Part shown: positions 1 to 13,150 of the stretch, piece by piece | Position numbering within the stretch: the first letter of the stretch is position 1 | Layout: the number at the start of each line of letters is the position of its first letter | DNA from: Lanius collurio | Lineage: Eukaryota > Chordata > Aves > Passeriformes > Laniidae | Assembly (NCBI GenBank): GCA_020086605.1 | Contig: JACBWW010000096.1 | Span: 620,001 to 684,000, forward strand | DNA length: 64,000 nt | Direction: 5' to 3' | Program-made: the position numbers and the translations under genes | Notes under the pieces: generated by a model | What the model saw: the letters and a program-made list of their open reading frames with translations, nothing else | Database searches by the model: none | Told to the model about the DNA's origin: nothing

Positions 1-3000
1 CTATATATTTGAATCACTTTTTTTCTGAAATTAAGTACCATATTTTGTGAAGGTGGGTATTTCTCTCTACAAGACCTGAGCTGAATGTTCTGTTGAAAGG
101 CACTGGAATAACAGCTGTGGAAAGCATCATTCTCTATTTAATTAGCACACTGAACTCAAGTAATGACATTTCAGGGGTTTTTTTGTACGCTGTTCTGCTG
201 GTGAGTCTCAGGTCTGCTCTGGAGTAATTACTTATATCTCAAGAATTAAGGGGGTTTTGTATAAGTTTTAATCAACCTGTACTTGGATTTTGAAAGCAAA
301 GTACTGTGTGTCTAAAGATAAACTGCCTGACAGTCTTTGGCTTCATCAATGAAAATGCAATTTGGTCACAGGTTTTGTTTTTATATACATTTTTAGAGCA
401 ACAACGATTTAACTTTGGCCACAAAAGAGGCATTAGAAGTCCTGGTTAATGTTGTTATGGTTAAATTTTGAGTTATTTTATCTGAAATGCCATTATGGTG
501 AGAATCAACAGGATCTGATACTAAAAAATATCTTCCCACAAAGAAGGATGGGTTGACCAGCAAAGAGTATTCTGTATGGTTCAGATGCTTTGGATGCATG
601 TGATATATTCAGTAGTTATAACTGTACATTTATCTCTTACGTGCATAAGCTTTGATTGGTTTTTTTTTCACCATTTAAATAAACAAATTCTCTCTCATAA
701 TATGCATAGTAGTCTTTCCACTTCCATGAATATGGATTTTATCTTTATTTTACAAGTAAATCATAACTTCTAAATTAAGAAAGGAACAGTACAGCATTGC
801 TTGTTTATATGCAGGCAGAAATACCTTATCTGTGATTTTTTTTTTTATTATAATGTTGTTTGTAAAGCTCTGGAGATTCTAATGCTAATTTCATTGTTGT
901 TATACTCCTGGATAATCTGTTCTGTGACTTTGTGCACTGCTGACATAAAACATTCAGAGGTTTTTTTCTTGGTGAAGGTTGTTGTTTAGTGTTGCTCTCA
1001 CTAAAGCTTGTTATCACTTATCCTGCTCATCCAGCTGCAAGGTTCAATCCCTGTCCACTGAATTTCCTTAATGCCCATGTCTTTACTTACCTGAAACTGT
1101 TATAATACAACTTTCTATTCTTTTTTAGTAGCATCACCTGTTTTCAGCTTCAAAAGACACCAGCTGATCATGTGTGTATGAACATTTGCAGCATATTTTG
1201 TGTTATGGTATGGTGTTTAGTATTTAGGAAAGTGAAAAGTAACAGAACTGCAAGGGTATAGCAAAATGGAAAAATTGTGGAAAATAAAATTTCTTTTTCT
1301 AGGAAGCTAAATAAAATGGATTTGTCTTGATCATCTGCAAAAAGGGATATAGGAGAAGAAGAAACTTCTTTACCTGACTGTGCAGGGACTACCTCACCAC
1401 CAGCCCTGCCATAGAGGTGTAATTACATATCATGGAATCATTCTTTCTTCCATCTATAAGAGGATGGACAAGCCAAGGCTCTATCCCATGAAACAATCAA
1501 TCCCAACCGCTGAGCTGACAAGGAAGAGGGCAAGAAACACTGGGATATGTAATGGTGTGAACTGGAAGAGGTCTTCTCATACTGGGATAAAACTATAGCT
1601 TGTGGGTAGTCTTTTCAGAGTCTTTTCAGAGTCTTTCAAGTCCTGTGGGCTCTGGGTTGCTGTCAGCTGGTTCGAGAAAAAATATTCCATTCCAGACTTC
1701 CTCAGGAAAAGGCATTAATTCATAGTACCAGTGATTCAAGTGGGCAAACTAGACATTGCATCCATGAAATTATTCCTAAGAACATACCTGAGCAAAGCTG
1801 CCCTCCTGTCACCACTACACCTGTTTGATGAACAATGGTGCAGAATAAACCACTTCTGAAATGAAGCACTGCATGGCAGAAACAGGAAAGGTTCAATCAG
1901 GTGCTCAGCTTCCTATGCTGATTTTTTGGTAAACAAAAGACCAATCTGAGCTTGCAGACATGCACATGGCTGCATCTGTGCACACAAATCTGGTATTTAT
2001 ATAAGACATCATTCCATATGTGCATATCTTCTTTAGGAGGCAGAAGCCAGTCGGCAAGAATATATTCCTTAAAACCATTTTCCAATATCCAGCTTCTTGG
2101 AAAAACTGACAATATCTAGTATTTTTTTAAGCTAAATGTTTGCTAAAATGGACTTAAAAAATTTTAGTGGTGAGATGTCACTGTGACTAGATTCTTATTT
2201 AACTCCAAAACCAGACTGCAAAATCCTAGTTTGAGAAGATGACAATGCAGAAAAGAAAAAGATAATTTATGCTGACATTTCTAAAATAGAAAATTGTAAT
2301 TTTTTCACTGTGTTTATCACAAATATATATTTAATGGCATGCCTGAATTTACAACAATTTTCAAATATCTTTGCTGTCAGGATGTTTTGTAATGGCCAGA
2401 ATATTTCCTGCTGTATTTCACCTTTAATTTGAATGGCAGTCACTGCTGACTCTGCTTCCTTTTCTTTCCAGAAAATTATGTCTGCAAAGTACTGAGAGTT
2501 TTATACTTGATTAAAAAGGCAGGGGGTTTCTGTACTATTCTCATAATTAGCCAGCTGAGCAGAAATGGCTACCAGTAAGTGTTGAAGAGCTGTCCCAGTT
2601 TAGTCCTTGGAGAACTTTTGTTGAATTTAATGTAAGCTATAAAATAATTTTTGGGCAGGAACTCTTATTGGTGTATCTTAACATCTCTTTAAGAGATCTG
2701 GCTATGGCTTCAAGCTCACCATTGGCCTGTGTAGATATTTCTGGGCCCCTTCTGGACCTCAGTCATGCATCCTATCTGGAAAAGCCAATGCTGGAAACCT
2801 AAGGAAGATGGTATTTCTATTTGAATCTCCTATCTTAGGATAAGGGTTTTCTGTCTGTTATCAGTTCATGCTATTTTTAAGTAATACTCTATTTGTGAGA
2901 AATACATTAAAATCTTTTTGAAAAATAGATAGACATGTTACAATTACTACACCTTCTACCTGTTCAAATTTCTCTTACCATTGTATCCAAGCTGATTCAG

Positions 3001-3091
3001 CTAAATAAAAAAATCATAAAGGTCCAATACTCTGAACTTCTTTGTTGCCCATTTCTGCTAACAGTGGAAATGACTGTATTTTGTGTTGTAA
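1..3091. other. Non-coding stretch, no gene recognised
   Basis: AT-rich sequence with many T and A runs. I see no exon with credible splice sites, no RNA gene and no recognisable mobile element. The only structure is a small direct repeat at 1610-1640. Open frames here are short and unlike any family I know. The stretch is intergenic or intronic by inference. Confidence 0.6.
1610..1640. repeat. Short tandem repeat, 11-bp unit
   Basis: The unit TCTTTTCAGAG occurs twice in perfect tandem (1610-1620 and 1621-1631), followed by a degenerate third copy, TCTTTCAAG. It is probably a replication-slippage product and no function is implied. Confidence 0.8.
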
Positions 3092-3108
3092 TAGCTCAGT
3101 TGGTTAAG
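3092..3108 (+). repeat. tRNA D-arm-like fragment (A-box), possible SINE relic
   Basis: The 17 bases TAGCTCAGTTGGTTAAG match the D-arm region of eukaryotic tRNAs such as tRNA-Ile, and include a good pol III A-box (TAGCTCAGTTGG). I find no B-box (GGTTCGANTCC-like) in the following 100 bases and no cloverleaf, so this is not a tRNA gene. It could be a decayed tRNA-derived SINE head. Tentative. Confidence 0.3.
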
Positions 3109-3379
3109 GACATGTATGAGAATGGCCATGTAAATGTGACTTGTTATTTAAGTCTTGAACTAGAATGCCATCTACACCTACAGGGGGTTGCACTGGGTGA
3201 AACAGCAAAGCAGAGCACCAGGCAGGACATGACCCATGGGATATGTTTTACATGACAACAGGGATTTACATCCAGCAGGCTTTTTGAGACAGCAAATTGC
3301 TGGTGGAATGTACTGTCTTCTGCTATTGCCAACCCTCCTCTTTCCCCAATAGTAATAAATGCTTGGGTTTTTTTTTCAG

Positions 3380-3530
3380 GCAGTGCTGTGCTGGCTGTGC
3401 TCCTGTTAATGCTGCTTAGGGTGCTGGAGGCCTTTTTGGCTGCCAGGGCACACTGCTGGCTCATGTTGAGCTTGCTGCCTACCAATACCTTAAAGTCCCT
3501 TTTTCTATCCTTTTTTAGCTTTTTAGGTGC
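3380..3530 (-). mobile_element. CR1 LINE fragment, reverse-transcriptase ORF relic
   Basis: On the minus strand this encodes a peptide with VLVGSKLNMSQQCALAAKKA followed by SSTLSSINRSTAS. That matches the late part of the avian CR1 ORF2 product, typically DLGVLVDxKLNMSQQCA..KKAN..L..I..S.AS. Similarity fades on both sides: upstream of about 3530 and downstream of about 3380 the expected CR1 residues are absent, although the reading frame stays open from 3692 to 3144. This is a short 5'- and 3'-truncated piece of a LINE, not a gene. The family was recognised from memory of the CR1 protein; subfamily not determined. Confidence 0.75.
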
Positions 3531-6500
3531 CATGATTTGGAGTAAATTCTGTCCAAAATAGTTAAAGGAACATAAGGCTGCACTGTGAAAAAGAATCTGT
3601 AAAAAAAGGAACACTATGATCAGTATTCCCAAACATCCCTTGAGATTCCTTCCTGATACTGATTTTTTGGGAGTAATTTCACTATCTGACACAGAAAAGA
3701 TAGCTTTTTATTACCCTGGGGAATGATGATTTTCCTACCTGTTGGACTGAGTGAATTGTTGGGCCACATTCAGATAATTTCTGTGAGTTTTCCATTTCTT
3801 AGGAAATCCTGTTTGTGCTGTCTCCTGGAGAAAGACTGGTGAAGGTCATTTAAGAGCAAAAAGCCTAAAAGAACATGTACTGGAGAAAAAAGGGGAGTTA
3901 AAAACAAAAGGGAAAGTACTCATCACCCTTAAGCATATGGTTGCTGATAATTCCAAAACTGAAAGCATCTAATAAAGGAACGGTGCTCTGAGAAAAAGTT
4001 CTTAGAAAGCCCAAACCAAACAACCCCCTTCACACACAAATAAACAAAACAGTACCTGCCCCAAATAACTATTAAATAAAGCAATAAGGACTCCATAAAA
4101 CACCAAATAACTGGGTGGAAAACACAAAACTGTTGTGATGAGTGTGTTGAATTTTCAGCATTTTTGAAGGACAGTAATACCTTGTAATTTCCCATTTTTC
4201 CCCCTATGACTTTCATGTTGATGGGTAATAAATGCACAAGTCTGGTTTAGAAATCAGTTGCTTCCTTTCCTCAAATCTCTCAGAAGCATGACAGCACATA
4301 TCTATTTCACATCACAGTACTGAAAAAAATATGACACTCAACATCCTTCCCACAAGAGACAAATTGGAAATAGAATTGGAGCTTACTCTGAACTGCTTGG
4401 AGGAGCAAAACTGGCAGTGAAGCAAGTATGTATTTGCACTACTTTGACCTTGAGGCATCACTCCTGAGGGGCATAAACAGTCAAATCTAGATGGCCAGAA
4501 AAAAAAGTCAGTATAAAATCTGGTGTGGTATTGAAGCAAGTTTAACATATTTTTTTTATTAGATGTTTTAACCACTTTCTTTAAGAACACATGAACAAAC
4601 AGTCTAAAAATATCATCATAGGCTTTCAATGGAATAATGCATACTTAAAATAATTATTTTATATTTAGTTTCTAATTTCTATTTCTATTTCTATTATTAC
4701 TAGTATTATGATACATATTATATGTTGCCCTCATTAAGTATTTAATGGTTCTCTTAAAAACATTTCATGGGTTCCACATAAAGAACCAAAATCTGTAATG
4801 AGTGGCTTTTCCCCATCCAGACAAATAATTCAATGTGAAAAAAGCAAGGTTGCACATCCCTTCTTGTGTTTCACAAATTTGGAACATTGAGATGCACAGA
4901 GAAGCATAAGATATTTCTCATGCAAAATCACTTATCTTAAGCTGATCACTATCCTCAGTGAATAAAAGTCCATAATTCTGCTCTGTGGCAGCTCATTTGT
5001 TTATTCTCCCTTAAAACAAAAACCAGCAGCTGATGAACTATGTACTGGATAGAGAAACCGAAGACTGAAACCCATTTGTACTGAAAGTATGTACTTGACA
5101 TAGAAGGATACCCATGAAGAACCAAAAGGAAAGATGTGTATCTGTTCATCCATCCAATTTTATGTTACTCCCCTTTCTGTACTTTTTCTTATATGCTCTA
5201 AGAGTTCAATCTTAGATTTTAAGTTCAGTACTTCTGTCTGAAGGACATAATGAGATTTTTTAAAAACATGCTGCAAGTGGGATGGCAGTTTCTCAGTTGT
5301 AGCCCATGGAAACTATTATTGCAGATTGATTGCTAACTTTTTAGTAGCAGACAGAAGATCACATTGTGATCTTCTCCCCCCTTCACAGACTTGAATTTAA
5401 AAATAAACTGAAGTTTGCACAGTTGTTATTATATTTTCTCTTAACACATGACTGACATTTGGACAAAATCCACTTTTCACTCTCTCTTTTGGTTTTTTTT
5501 TTCCAAAATTTTATTTTTGTCCTGAATGTTTCTGAAGAGTATCCATTAATTGTTTGTTTCTTCTTCATCAATAAAATTCCTTATCTTCAATCCTTTTTTA
5601 TTGCTTCTTTTGAAGATATTAAGAAAACCATGTTGCATACCTGCCCACTGATCTTTATTTTGCTATACTCAATTATTTGAAAATAAAAGTCAGCCTACTT
5701 GTGCTGACAGGTTTTGCTGGTCATTTGTTTAACGGAGCCTTAGGCTATTCAACCATTTACTATTCCAGCTGAAGGCAGCTTGTGGCATTTTCATCTGCCA
5801 GGCAATAATCAGTGTTACCTGATTTTGTACTCCTTGTTATCCAGGCCAAATGTGTTGAATTTTTTAATATGGAAAACCTCAACTGTTATTTGGCCTTTCA
5901 AACTAAGAAAAGTAAACAAAAGTAAAACAGTAGTCCAACTATCATGCTGAATATTTTTTTCTGAATTACTTTGCAATGGCTTTCACATTTTGGTGAAAGA
6001 GGTATGAACTAGAACAATAAAATCTCTAGACCCAGGATGCCTGGACAGGATTCTGCCAGATAGAGGCACAAAAACTGCAATGATTAGGCCTCAGGCCCAA
6101 ACCAGTAATGAAGGCACCAGATTTTCAGAACTTGGCATTAAAGAGTGCATTAAATACATCAAAGACAGAAATATGTATTCAATCTTTGGTACCTATAAAC
6201 AAGTTTTCATTCCTTCCTTTATGTTATATTGATCTCTGTGTGAGGAGATGGTTTGTTTTGAAGCAAGCGTCTCCGAGACACTTTGATTTTCTATGAGCTT
6301 TCAGAGGAAATGTCTGGAAACAAAAAGGATAACTTCAGCTACAGTGACCTGCTGAACACTGCAGCCAGGCTGCTGATGGTTTTGGAGCATCCCATTTGTA
6401 TCTTTGGGTACCTTTTCACTCTGCCATAACCTGTTGTGTGTAGTCATATGCCATTTTCAGGAGTTTGAGATGAAATGCTCCTGGTTTTAGGAGATTGTGA

Positions 6501-8060
6501 GCAGCTGAGTGCAATGCAGGAGATTGCACCACTCCTTGTGCAACCATGGCACATCCAATGTGAACTGTTAGGGTTATTTACATGCATCAGGTCCGTGGAA
6601 CAGCACAGAACATGCCGTGTGTGCAGCCACCCTGGAAGTGCCAGCTCTTGCTTAGGAATAAATTAGCCACCTGGAAATTCCTTTCTAGCCAGTTAATCTT
6701 TGTGCCATTAATGGGTAAACTATATTTTATCATTATCTTCATAGGTTAAACTGTCCACAATTTCAGTACTTAGAAGAGATACATTCAATAAATCCTTGAT
6801 CCAGCAACCATTTTTGAGAAGCAGTGAATTTGGCTCTGAAACACCCTTCTCTTAATACATTTCTGCAATTGTGCCTGCTGCTGCAGGCATTAGCTGGTGT
6901 TAAGAACAGTATATATACTTGAAATTGTACTCAGTACTGGAAATGAAACAAAGAAACTTATAAACAAAACAGGAAAGACCATCTTGTACCCATGTTTGGA
7001 TCTGGCTGGGTATATATGATGTATTTATGTAACTGAGCAGATAATGTTTTGCATCCCACAGTGAGAACATGGAATAAGGGATTTCACTGGTGATCCTGCG
7101 AGGCTGCGTTTGTTTTAAATCCTGTAGATACATAATATCAGCATAGTAACAAACTTTCACATAGCTTAATCCTGAGAAACACAAGCTGTTGTTCTTACGC
7201 GTATGATAATGTCATTTGTTTAGTAACAGAGCTGTAACAACATGTTTTGGAATTTCTCCACAGCCTCTTGTTTGCCTCCACTTGGACACTGTTTTTGTCC
7301 CTCATTTAGTACATTTCTGGTCAATAAGGCACAGAGCAGTGAAAGTTGCTCTAGTGAGGAGACTGACATATTGCAATTGTACAAAAGGTAGTGAACTGTG
7401 ACAAGAGTCAAGACAGCTTAATTGCCATTATCATTGATTTACCTACAGTGTTTCTGGTGCTATTATGTGCCCAAATTAATCTCTCTGAAAGTAGCTTTCC
7501 TTGATAGAGCTCTATGAATTTATTTTGAAGCATTTGTTCCTGTATTTGAATTAATGCAGTTTAAGAAAGGAACTTCAATTTTCCTGGTTCCGTTACAGAC
7601 CCAAACTCTTTGGAAGGTGCCAGCCCCAGGGCTTCCAAATCCTCACTTCATTTAGAGCCACTTGCATAGCTCCTTCAAATTCTTCTGGAAATCTTTGTCC
7701 AATTAATTCCTTCCATGTAGCTGCATTTTTGTTGTCCCCTTCAGGATCGAAATTTAAAATATCAAAATATGATTTTTTTTTCCATAAGAAACAAAATTAT
7801 ACACTTTAAAATCTGGTGACATTTTTATTTCATTTTGATATATCAAGATGGAATCAATTTTGAACTGTCAATTTGGAACACAGATAAAAAAGGTCAAAAT
7901 TGCTTTCTCCCATGGAAAGTTTGAGTTCTGATAAAAATAAGCTTTTCTGTGAGAATTCAGCTTTGAAAAAATCACAACAGTTTCTCTAATATCATAAGCA
8001 TTGCAATTAATTAGCAGAAATTAATAATCTCATCCTTGTCTGGAGTATCTCTCTTATTAG
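3531..8060. other. Non-coding stretch, no gene recognised
   Basis: AT-rich unique-looking sequence. It holds a small (TTTCTA)n run near 4670-4693 and a near-palindrome at 7831-7850. No gene, RNA or identifiable transposable element is supported. A slightly GC-richer patch near 6440-6660 has no recognisable content. Confidence 0.6.
4670..4693. repeat. Imperfect (TTTCTA)n microsatellite
   Basis: About four consecutive TTTCTA-type hexamers, one of them interrupted. A minor simple repeat. Confidence 0.6.
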
Positions 8061-8455
8061 GAGAGACTGAGGGAGCTGGGTTTGTTTAGTCTGGAGAAGA
8101 GAAGCCTGAGAGGGGATCTCATCAATGAACATAAATATCTCCAAGGCAGGTGCCAAGAGGATGGTGCCAGACTCTTTTCAGTGGTGCTCAGTGACAGAAG
8201 AAGAAAATGACCAGAAGATAAAACACAAGAAGTTCCACCTCAACATGAGGGAGAACTTCTTTGCATTGAGGGTGGCAGAGAATTAGAACAGCCACCCAGG
8301 GAGGTCATGGAGTCTCCCTCTCTGGAAACACTCTAAACCCATCTGGACATGTTCCTCCTTCACCTTTTTGAGGTGACCCTGCCTTGGCAGAGGGGTTGGA
8401 TTGGAGGATCTCCATAGGTCCCTTCCAACTCGAACTGTTCCATGATTCTGTGATT
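8061..8455 (+). mobile_element. CR1 LINE 3'-end fragment
   Basis: The first bases translate in frame as [20 protein letters not shown] and continue with [12 protein letters not shown], the characteristic C-terminal end of the avian CR1 ORF2 protein (endonuclease/reverse transcriptase polyprotein). A stop interrupts the frame after about 49 codons. Later pieces still read in shifted frames as PREVMESPSLETL, and the element ends in GGTCCCTTCCAACTCGAACT and ATTCTGTGATT, the usual CR1 3' tail with its octamer-like end. The element is heavily 5'-truncated, as is normal for CR1 copies, and carries stops and frameshifts, so it is dead. Confidence 0.93.
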
Positions 8456-8833
8456 AAGTTCTCTTTAAAATTCATATTTTTTTTTTAATTATTATTTTTT
8501 TTCTGAATTCTAAGCACATGCCATACAGAGAAAAAATAAAACTACACATCATGAAAATGCTCATGTTTGTGTGGAGGCAAAATAGAAGTCATCAACCAGG
8601 CAAAAAAAAAAGGTGCATTTTTCATCCTGTGAACAGAAACTATGTTCTTACTTAGTGTCTGGAAACCTCAGTAGAAGTCAGTGTTGTTGGAGCCAAATAT
8701 TGCTTTTGTATAACTTAATGCTGTCTGTTCTGGTACTAAAATTTGAAACTAATTATGGGAGTAATATCTCTTGTATGTAATCTGGTCTTTCATTACCATC
8801 AAAGTAATCATCCAACTATTGTTAATTCTAGGC

Positions 8834-8876
<43 letters not shown>

Positions 8877-11800
8877 CTCTATCAATAAAAATCTTTTTAT
8901 AACCAGGCTTGTTTTCTCCAACATGGATCCAGATGGTTTAGATTTTTTCAGCCCCATCAGATTTTCAGGATGACCAGAAACAGTGCAGCAAAACATGGTT
9001 TTTATCTGTAAATGTTTGCAAAGCATCGCAGTCCCTTTGTCATGAATGGCTGGATTAGCACCCTTAACAAAATAGGGTGGCTTGCTTTACCTTCAAGTCT
9101 GTTTGTAATTGTGTCTTCTGCCTGCAGATTCTTATCTGTGTCCTTAGACTCACTTGTGATGCCAAAACTTTGATCTTGGATATCCTTTCTGCCAGAAACA
9201 TCCTCTGTGGAACTTTCAAAGTGTCCTTCTTCTTGAAGAATTATGTTTTGTGATACAATTGAAGATCTTCAGGAATCAGCTTCTTCTTCTTAGGGAGGAT
9301 GCTCTTTCATTGTTTCCTAGATCTTTCTCACCTTCTCTTACAGCATCTTCTGTCAGTTTTATTTTAAGGAGGATTTCTCTGTGTGATTCTCAGTGACTTG
9401 TACATGAGGCATAAGATATCAGATTTCTTAATTACTGTGGTCAGTTTATATCACGAAGGATCTGTCTTCACATTCGATTTTATAGCTAAAATTAATATAG
9501 AAAATTCAGACTTCCTGTGAGTAAATATTGTATATTAATTTCACTGGATGCATTAGACCTGATGATGGATCAGAGTTGTTTTGATTTGACCGAAGGTTAA
9601 CACAAAGAAAACTCAGAACTCTTTGTATTGTTGTTGGTAAAACTACTTAGTGCCAAATAAAGAAATGCCCTCATCTATTTAGTGTGAAATTAAGGGTTAA
9701 AGAAGCCTGAGTTATTATCATATGTGGGATTTTTATTACAGAACATATGCAACTCAAATCTAACATCCAGCTTCTTTGTTGGATGCTTTTCATAAAAGCA
9801 GCTGAAAATATTTCTTAGGGCAAATAAATCTCTTTCTGATCAGTAAAATTAAGCACTGTATTCTTCTTTTCTAGTGGCCAAAATCCACCCCAAGTAGTAA
9901 ACCTTTCTTTGTAAGAGGAGATATCAAATCCTCCCCAAATGTTTTTCACTGAGAAAGAGTGGTGGGCATCTTCCTGCATCCCATAGATTGCACAGGATCT
10001 CAAATTCTAACTTCTGAGAGCCTTTGGAGGAAATGCTTTATCTGCTTTACTCTGTATCTGCTTTGGATTGTTCTCTCCTCTCTCATTCATTTTCCCACAC
10101 AAATTATCTCCCAACGATTTGCGCATATTTTCTATCATCTAATTAGGAAAATTTCCTCAAACATTTTCTCTCTTTCTTCTGGGAAATGTCATTACCACTT
10201 GTGGAAAGTGGGTTCTAGGTTCTCAAGTGGCAGTATTTCTGCCACTTTCTCACATAGCATGTTCTGGAAATACTTTAGAAGCAATTTGGAACAACAAAGC
10301 TTTTTAAGTCCTGCCGGTCTCATTAATTTTTAACAAAAGTAGAAGAAAACATTTCTGCTGTTTAATGTCAGGCAGCAAAAAGCCCTGACACTCTGAAGCC
10401 TGGGAAGAACCAACATTGCTTTTCAAAAGACCTGTATTTGGACTGGTCACTCCAGTGCTCAGAAATCAGAGCAGGGATTCTTGGCACAAATATTTAATAT
10501 TAAGGTTAAGTTTATGGCCAGGTCCTTTATTCACTTGTGACAAGGAGGAGAGAGATGAAACATCAAAAGGATGCATAGATGTGATGCATACAAAGAAGAT
10601 ATCAGCAAAACTCTGGAGAAAAACATTTTCTGTACTTGCTGTGAAGATGAAAAAAAAAAAGACAAGTAACCCTTTTCCCAAAAAAATTAAGGTAAAAGTA
10701 TTTTTTGTGTGTATCAAAATACAGCTCTGTTTGAATCACTGCATCAGCTCCTAAGATTATGTGGAAGTTAAGATTTTCTAGCATCAAAAGAAAGTACATG
10801 TGTTTAGATAAAAGTAAAATTAGCACAAGTCAGAATAAAGAAAAAGTCTTTTGCCCCACCCATTTCTGCCCATATAGGACTTAGAAATTCAATAATAATA
10901 AAAAAATAAAGTGAAGTAACATTATTGTTTTCTAAGTAGTTGCCAAGTACAAAAATCCTACCTTTTTTTTCTTTTTCCTAGCTAAGAATCATTACAGCTG
11001 CATCAAATCAAATGTCTTAGGGAATTTAAATTTTCCTTACTTCTGCCATGCATAGAAAAAATTTTATTCTTATGCTGACTTTCTTATAATTACTCTGATA
11101 ATGTAATAGCTCACTGAGTTACCCTCATAAATTTCAAGACTTTTCATTTTTCAGAGACAGCTAAAGAAAGCTTGTGGTAGATACCTACTAGGTGCTGAAT
11201 GCTTTTTGGAAAATTAAAGAAATGAACAGGGAAATTGCATTAGAACTAGACAAGAACATACAGCTGTGGCTCTGTCAGTCCTAATTTAGGGAAAATGAAA
11301 AAAAAAAGAATAAAATAATATTTTTAATGAGATTAAGCATTACACTAGGGCACCTTCAAAATCAGAATGTTCCTAATAAACTGTGTTTTTCTGGCCATCA
11401 GGGATCTCTGGGAAGGGACTTCAATCCTCCGCTCCTTTTCTACTGATGATGGGTAAAGAACACTCTTTTGTAGCTGATTTCATCTGTCAGTTCAATCTTC
11501 TTGTACTCCTTTGAAGTCAGAATTATCTAATTCCTCAGTTAAATCAAATGTCAGATTCTGTTTTTATATTAAAAGAATTGTATAAGACACACTGAACATT
11601 CAGTGCTTCGGTAGAGTGTTTATCTTTTTGTCTCATTGATTTTGTAGACAGTTTTCTCTTCCCTTCAATGTCCTTTTTTCTCTTTGAGATGCCTACTGTG
11701 CTGCAGTGTTGGGTTTTTTTTCACAGTGCCAAATAGTATCTCAGCAAGGTTTAAGATGTGCACTTTATTATAAGAGGGAAATGTCTCTCTGTCATGTACG

Positions 11801-12899
11801 TGATTTTGGATTGTTTTGTTTTCAGAAGGATAATGCTGCTTGGGGAATGGAGGTCAGATCAAATCTATCACATCAAAACCTGCAGGCTCCAGAGACAATG
11901 CCTCGGCTTTGTCTGGCTTTCAGGGTAAAACAGCCTGTTAATTGAAATGCAAAACTGAAATGCCAAATAAAAAATGCTTCTTCAAGGAGCTACAGATTAT
12001 GGAGCAGGATTTGGGCACTGAAGAAGCACTATCAACAGAAATATCACTACACAAACTCCCAAACTGCACTTTACTCTGCTTTTTATTACACAATGAATAC
12101 TCCCTCATCCTCTGGAACTGTTGTTTCTGAGGTGCTTATCTGTGGTATTCTGTGATTCAGAAATCACTGGATGAATTGTTAACTTCACAAAGGCCTTTTT
12201 CACGACACCCTAAGTGCAGGAGTATTTAATCCATAAACAAAGCTATAATCCTTGGTTTCATGATTTCCTCAACCAACAACTGAACTTACCCCTCTGAGTC
12301 AGGGTGCTAATGAGAATATTGAATTGAAGCTTCAGTGTTACTGAATCAGGTTGAAAATGTGATTTCAGTCACTTAGAGAAAACTGTATTTCTCTTTGTTT
12401 TTGGATAAGAGTGGTACAGTAAACCAAGAATAACTTTGCTCAGACTTGTGTTTGCCAGTAGGGTGGGTTCAGGGGTGTGTTTGGGACCCAGATGAGTTTG
12501 GACAGACTGTCCCAAGCAGCCTTCCAGTTTTAAAGGAATGTGGATGGTGGACCGTACCTGGACAACAGGTGCCTGCCAAAGTCATTTTATCACTCTCCCT
12601 CATCATCTAGGGAGAGATACTGGAGTGTTCTAATTTTTAAATCATAACAAACGAAAACAGATGATCCACCTGGTATTGGATAAAAATAACTTCCTGAGGC
12701 TTAAACATCAGAGACTGGGATGATATTTTGGTTAACTCCAACTACGAATGCTGTATGAACATGAAGGATCTGTCTCTTGACTCTTACATCTCCATTTTAG
12801 TTAGTGATTTTACCAATAACTTCTATTTGAGCCCACCAAGTCAGTGATAGTTGGCAGACAATGTGGGTCTGTGGTTGGATATTAGCATGGTATAAATGT
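8456..12899. other. Non-coding stretch, no gene recognised
   Basis: Contains a TCTA microsatellite (8835-8876) and a purine-rich minus-strand stretch at about 9005-9400 in which all frames are relatively open (see findings). Nothing else is recognisable. Open frames at 9959-10333 and 10416-10754 on the plus strand have no domain, signal or compositional feature of a real protein. Confidence 0.55.
8835..8876. repeat. (CTAT)n tetranucleotide microsatellite
   Basis: About ten near-perfect CTAT units, with an interrupting CTCT near the right end. This length is often polymorphic. It produces a spurious repeated SIYL peptide in one frame. Confidence 0.97.
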
Positions 12900-13150
12900 A
12901 GCTGGAAGAACTTGACAGGCTGAAGGAGTTGAGGTTGTTCATCCCAGAGAAGAGAAGGCACTGGGGAGACCTTGGAGCAGCCTCCCAGTACCCAAAGGGA
13001 GCCTGCAATAAAGCTGGAGAGGCACTTTTTACAAGGGCATAGAGTGATAGGACAAGGGGGAATGGTTTGGGGTTTGGCATGGGGTAAGGAATGGGTGATT
13101 TTTAAGGTCCCTTCAACTCAGTTTTTAAGTTCCCTTCATGACTTTATGAT
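12900..13150 (+). mobile_element. CR1 LINE 3'-end fragment
   Basis: Begins with a segment like the CR1 3' region (GAGTTGAGGTTGTTCATCCC, then AGAAGAGAAGGCACTGGGGA, CCTTGGAGCAGC) and runs through TAGAGTGATAGGACAAGGGG to the tail AGGTCCCTTCAACTCAG with a decayed ATGACTTTATGA end. The middle is deleted relative to a typical CR1 3' end: the arginine-rich stretch before the tail is missing. Truncated, non-coding and in plus orientation. Confidence 0.9.

Noticed and set aside
3092..3165. Functional tRNA gene
   Set aside because: Only an A-box/D-arm-like sequence is present. There is no anticodon stem, B-box or acceptor pairing.
3144..3692. 182-codon minus-strand open frame as a gene
   Set aside because: Its middle part is CR1 LINE protein sequence. 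The two ends are unrelated to CR1 and to anything I recognise, so the frame is a chance join around a LINE relic.
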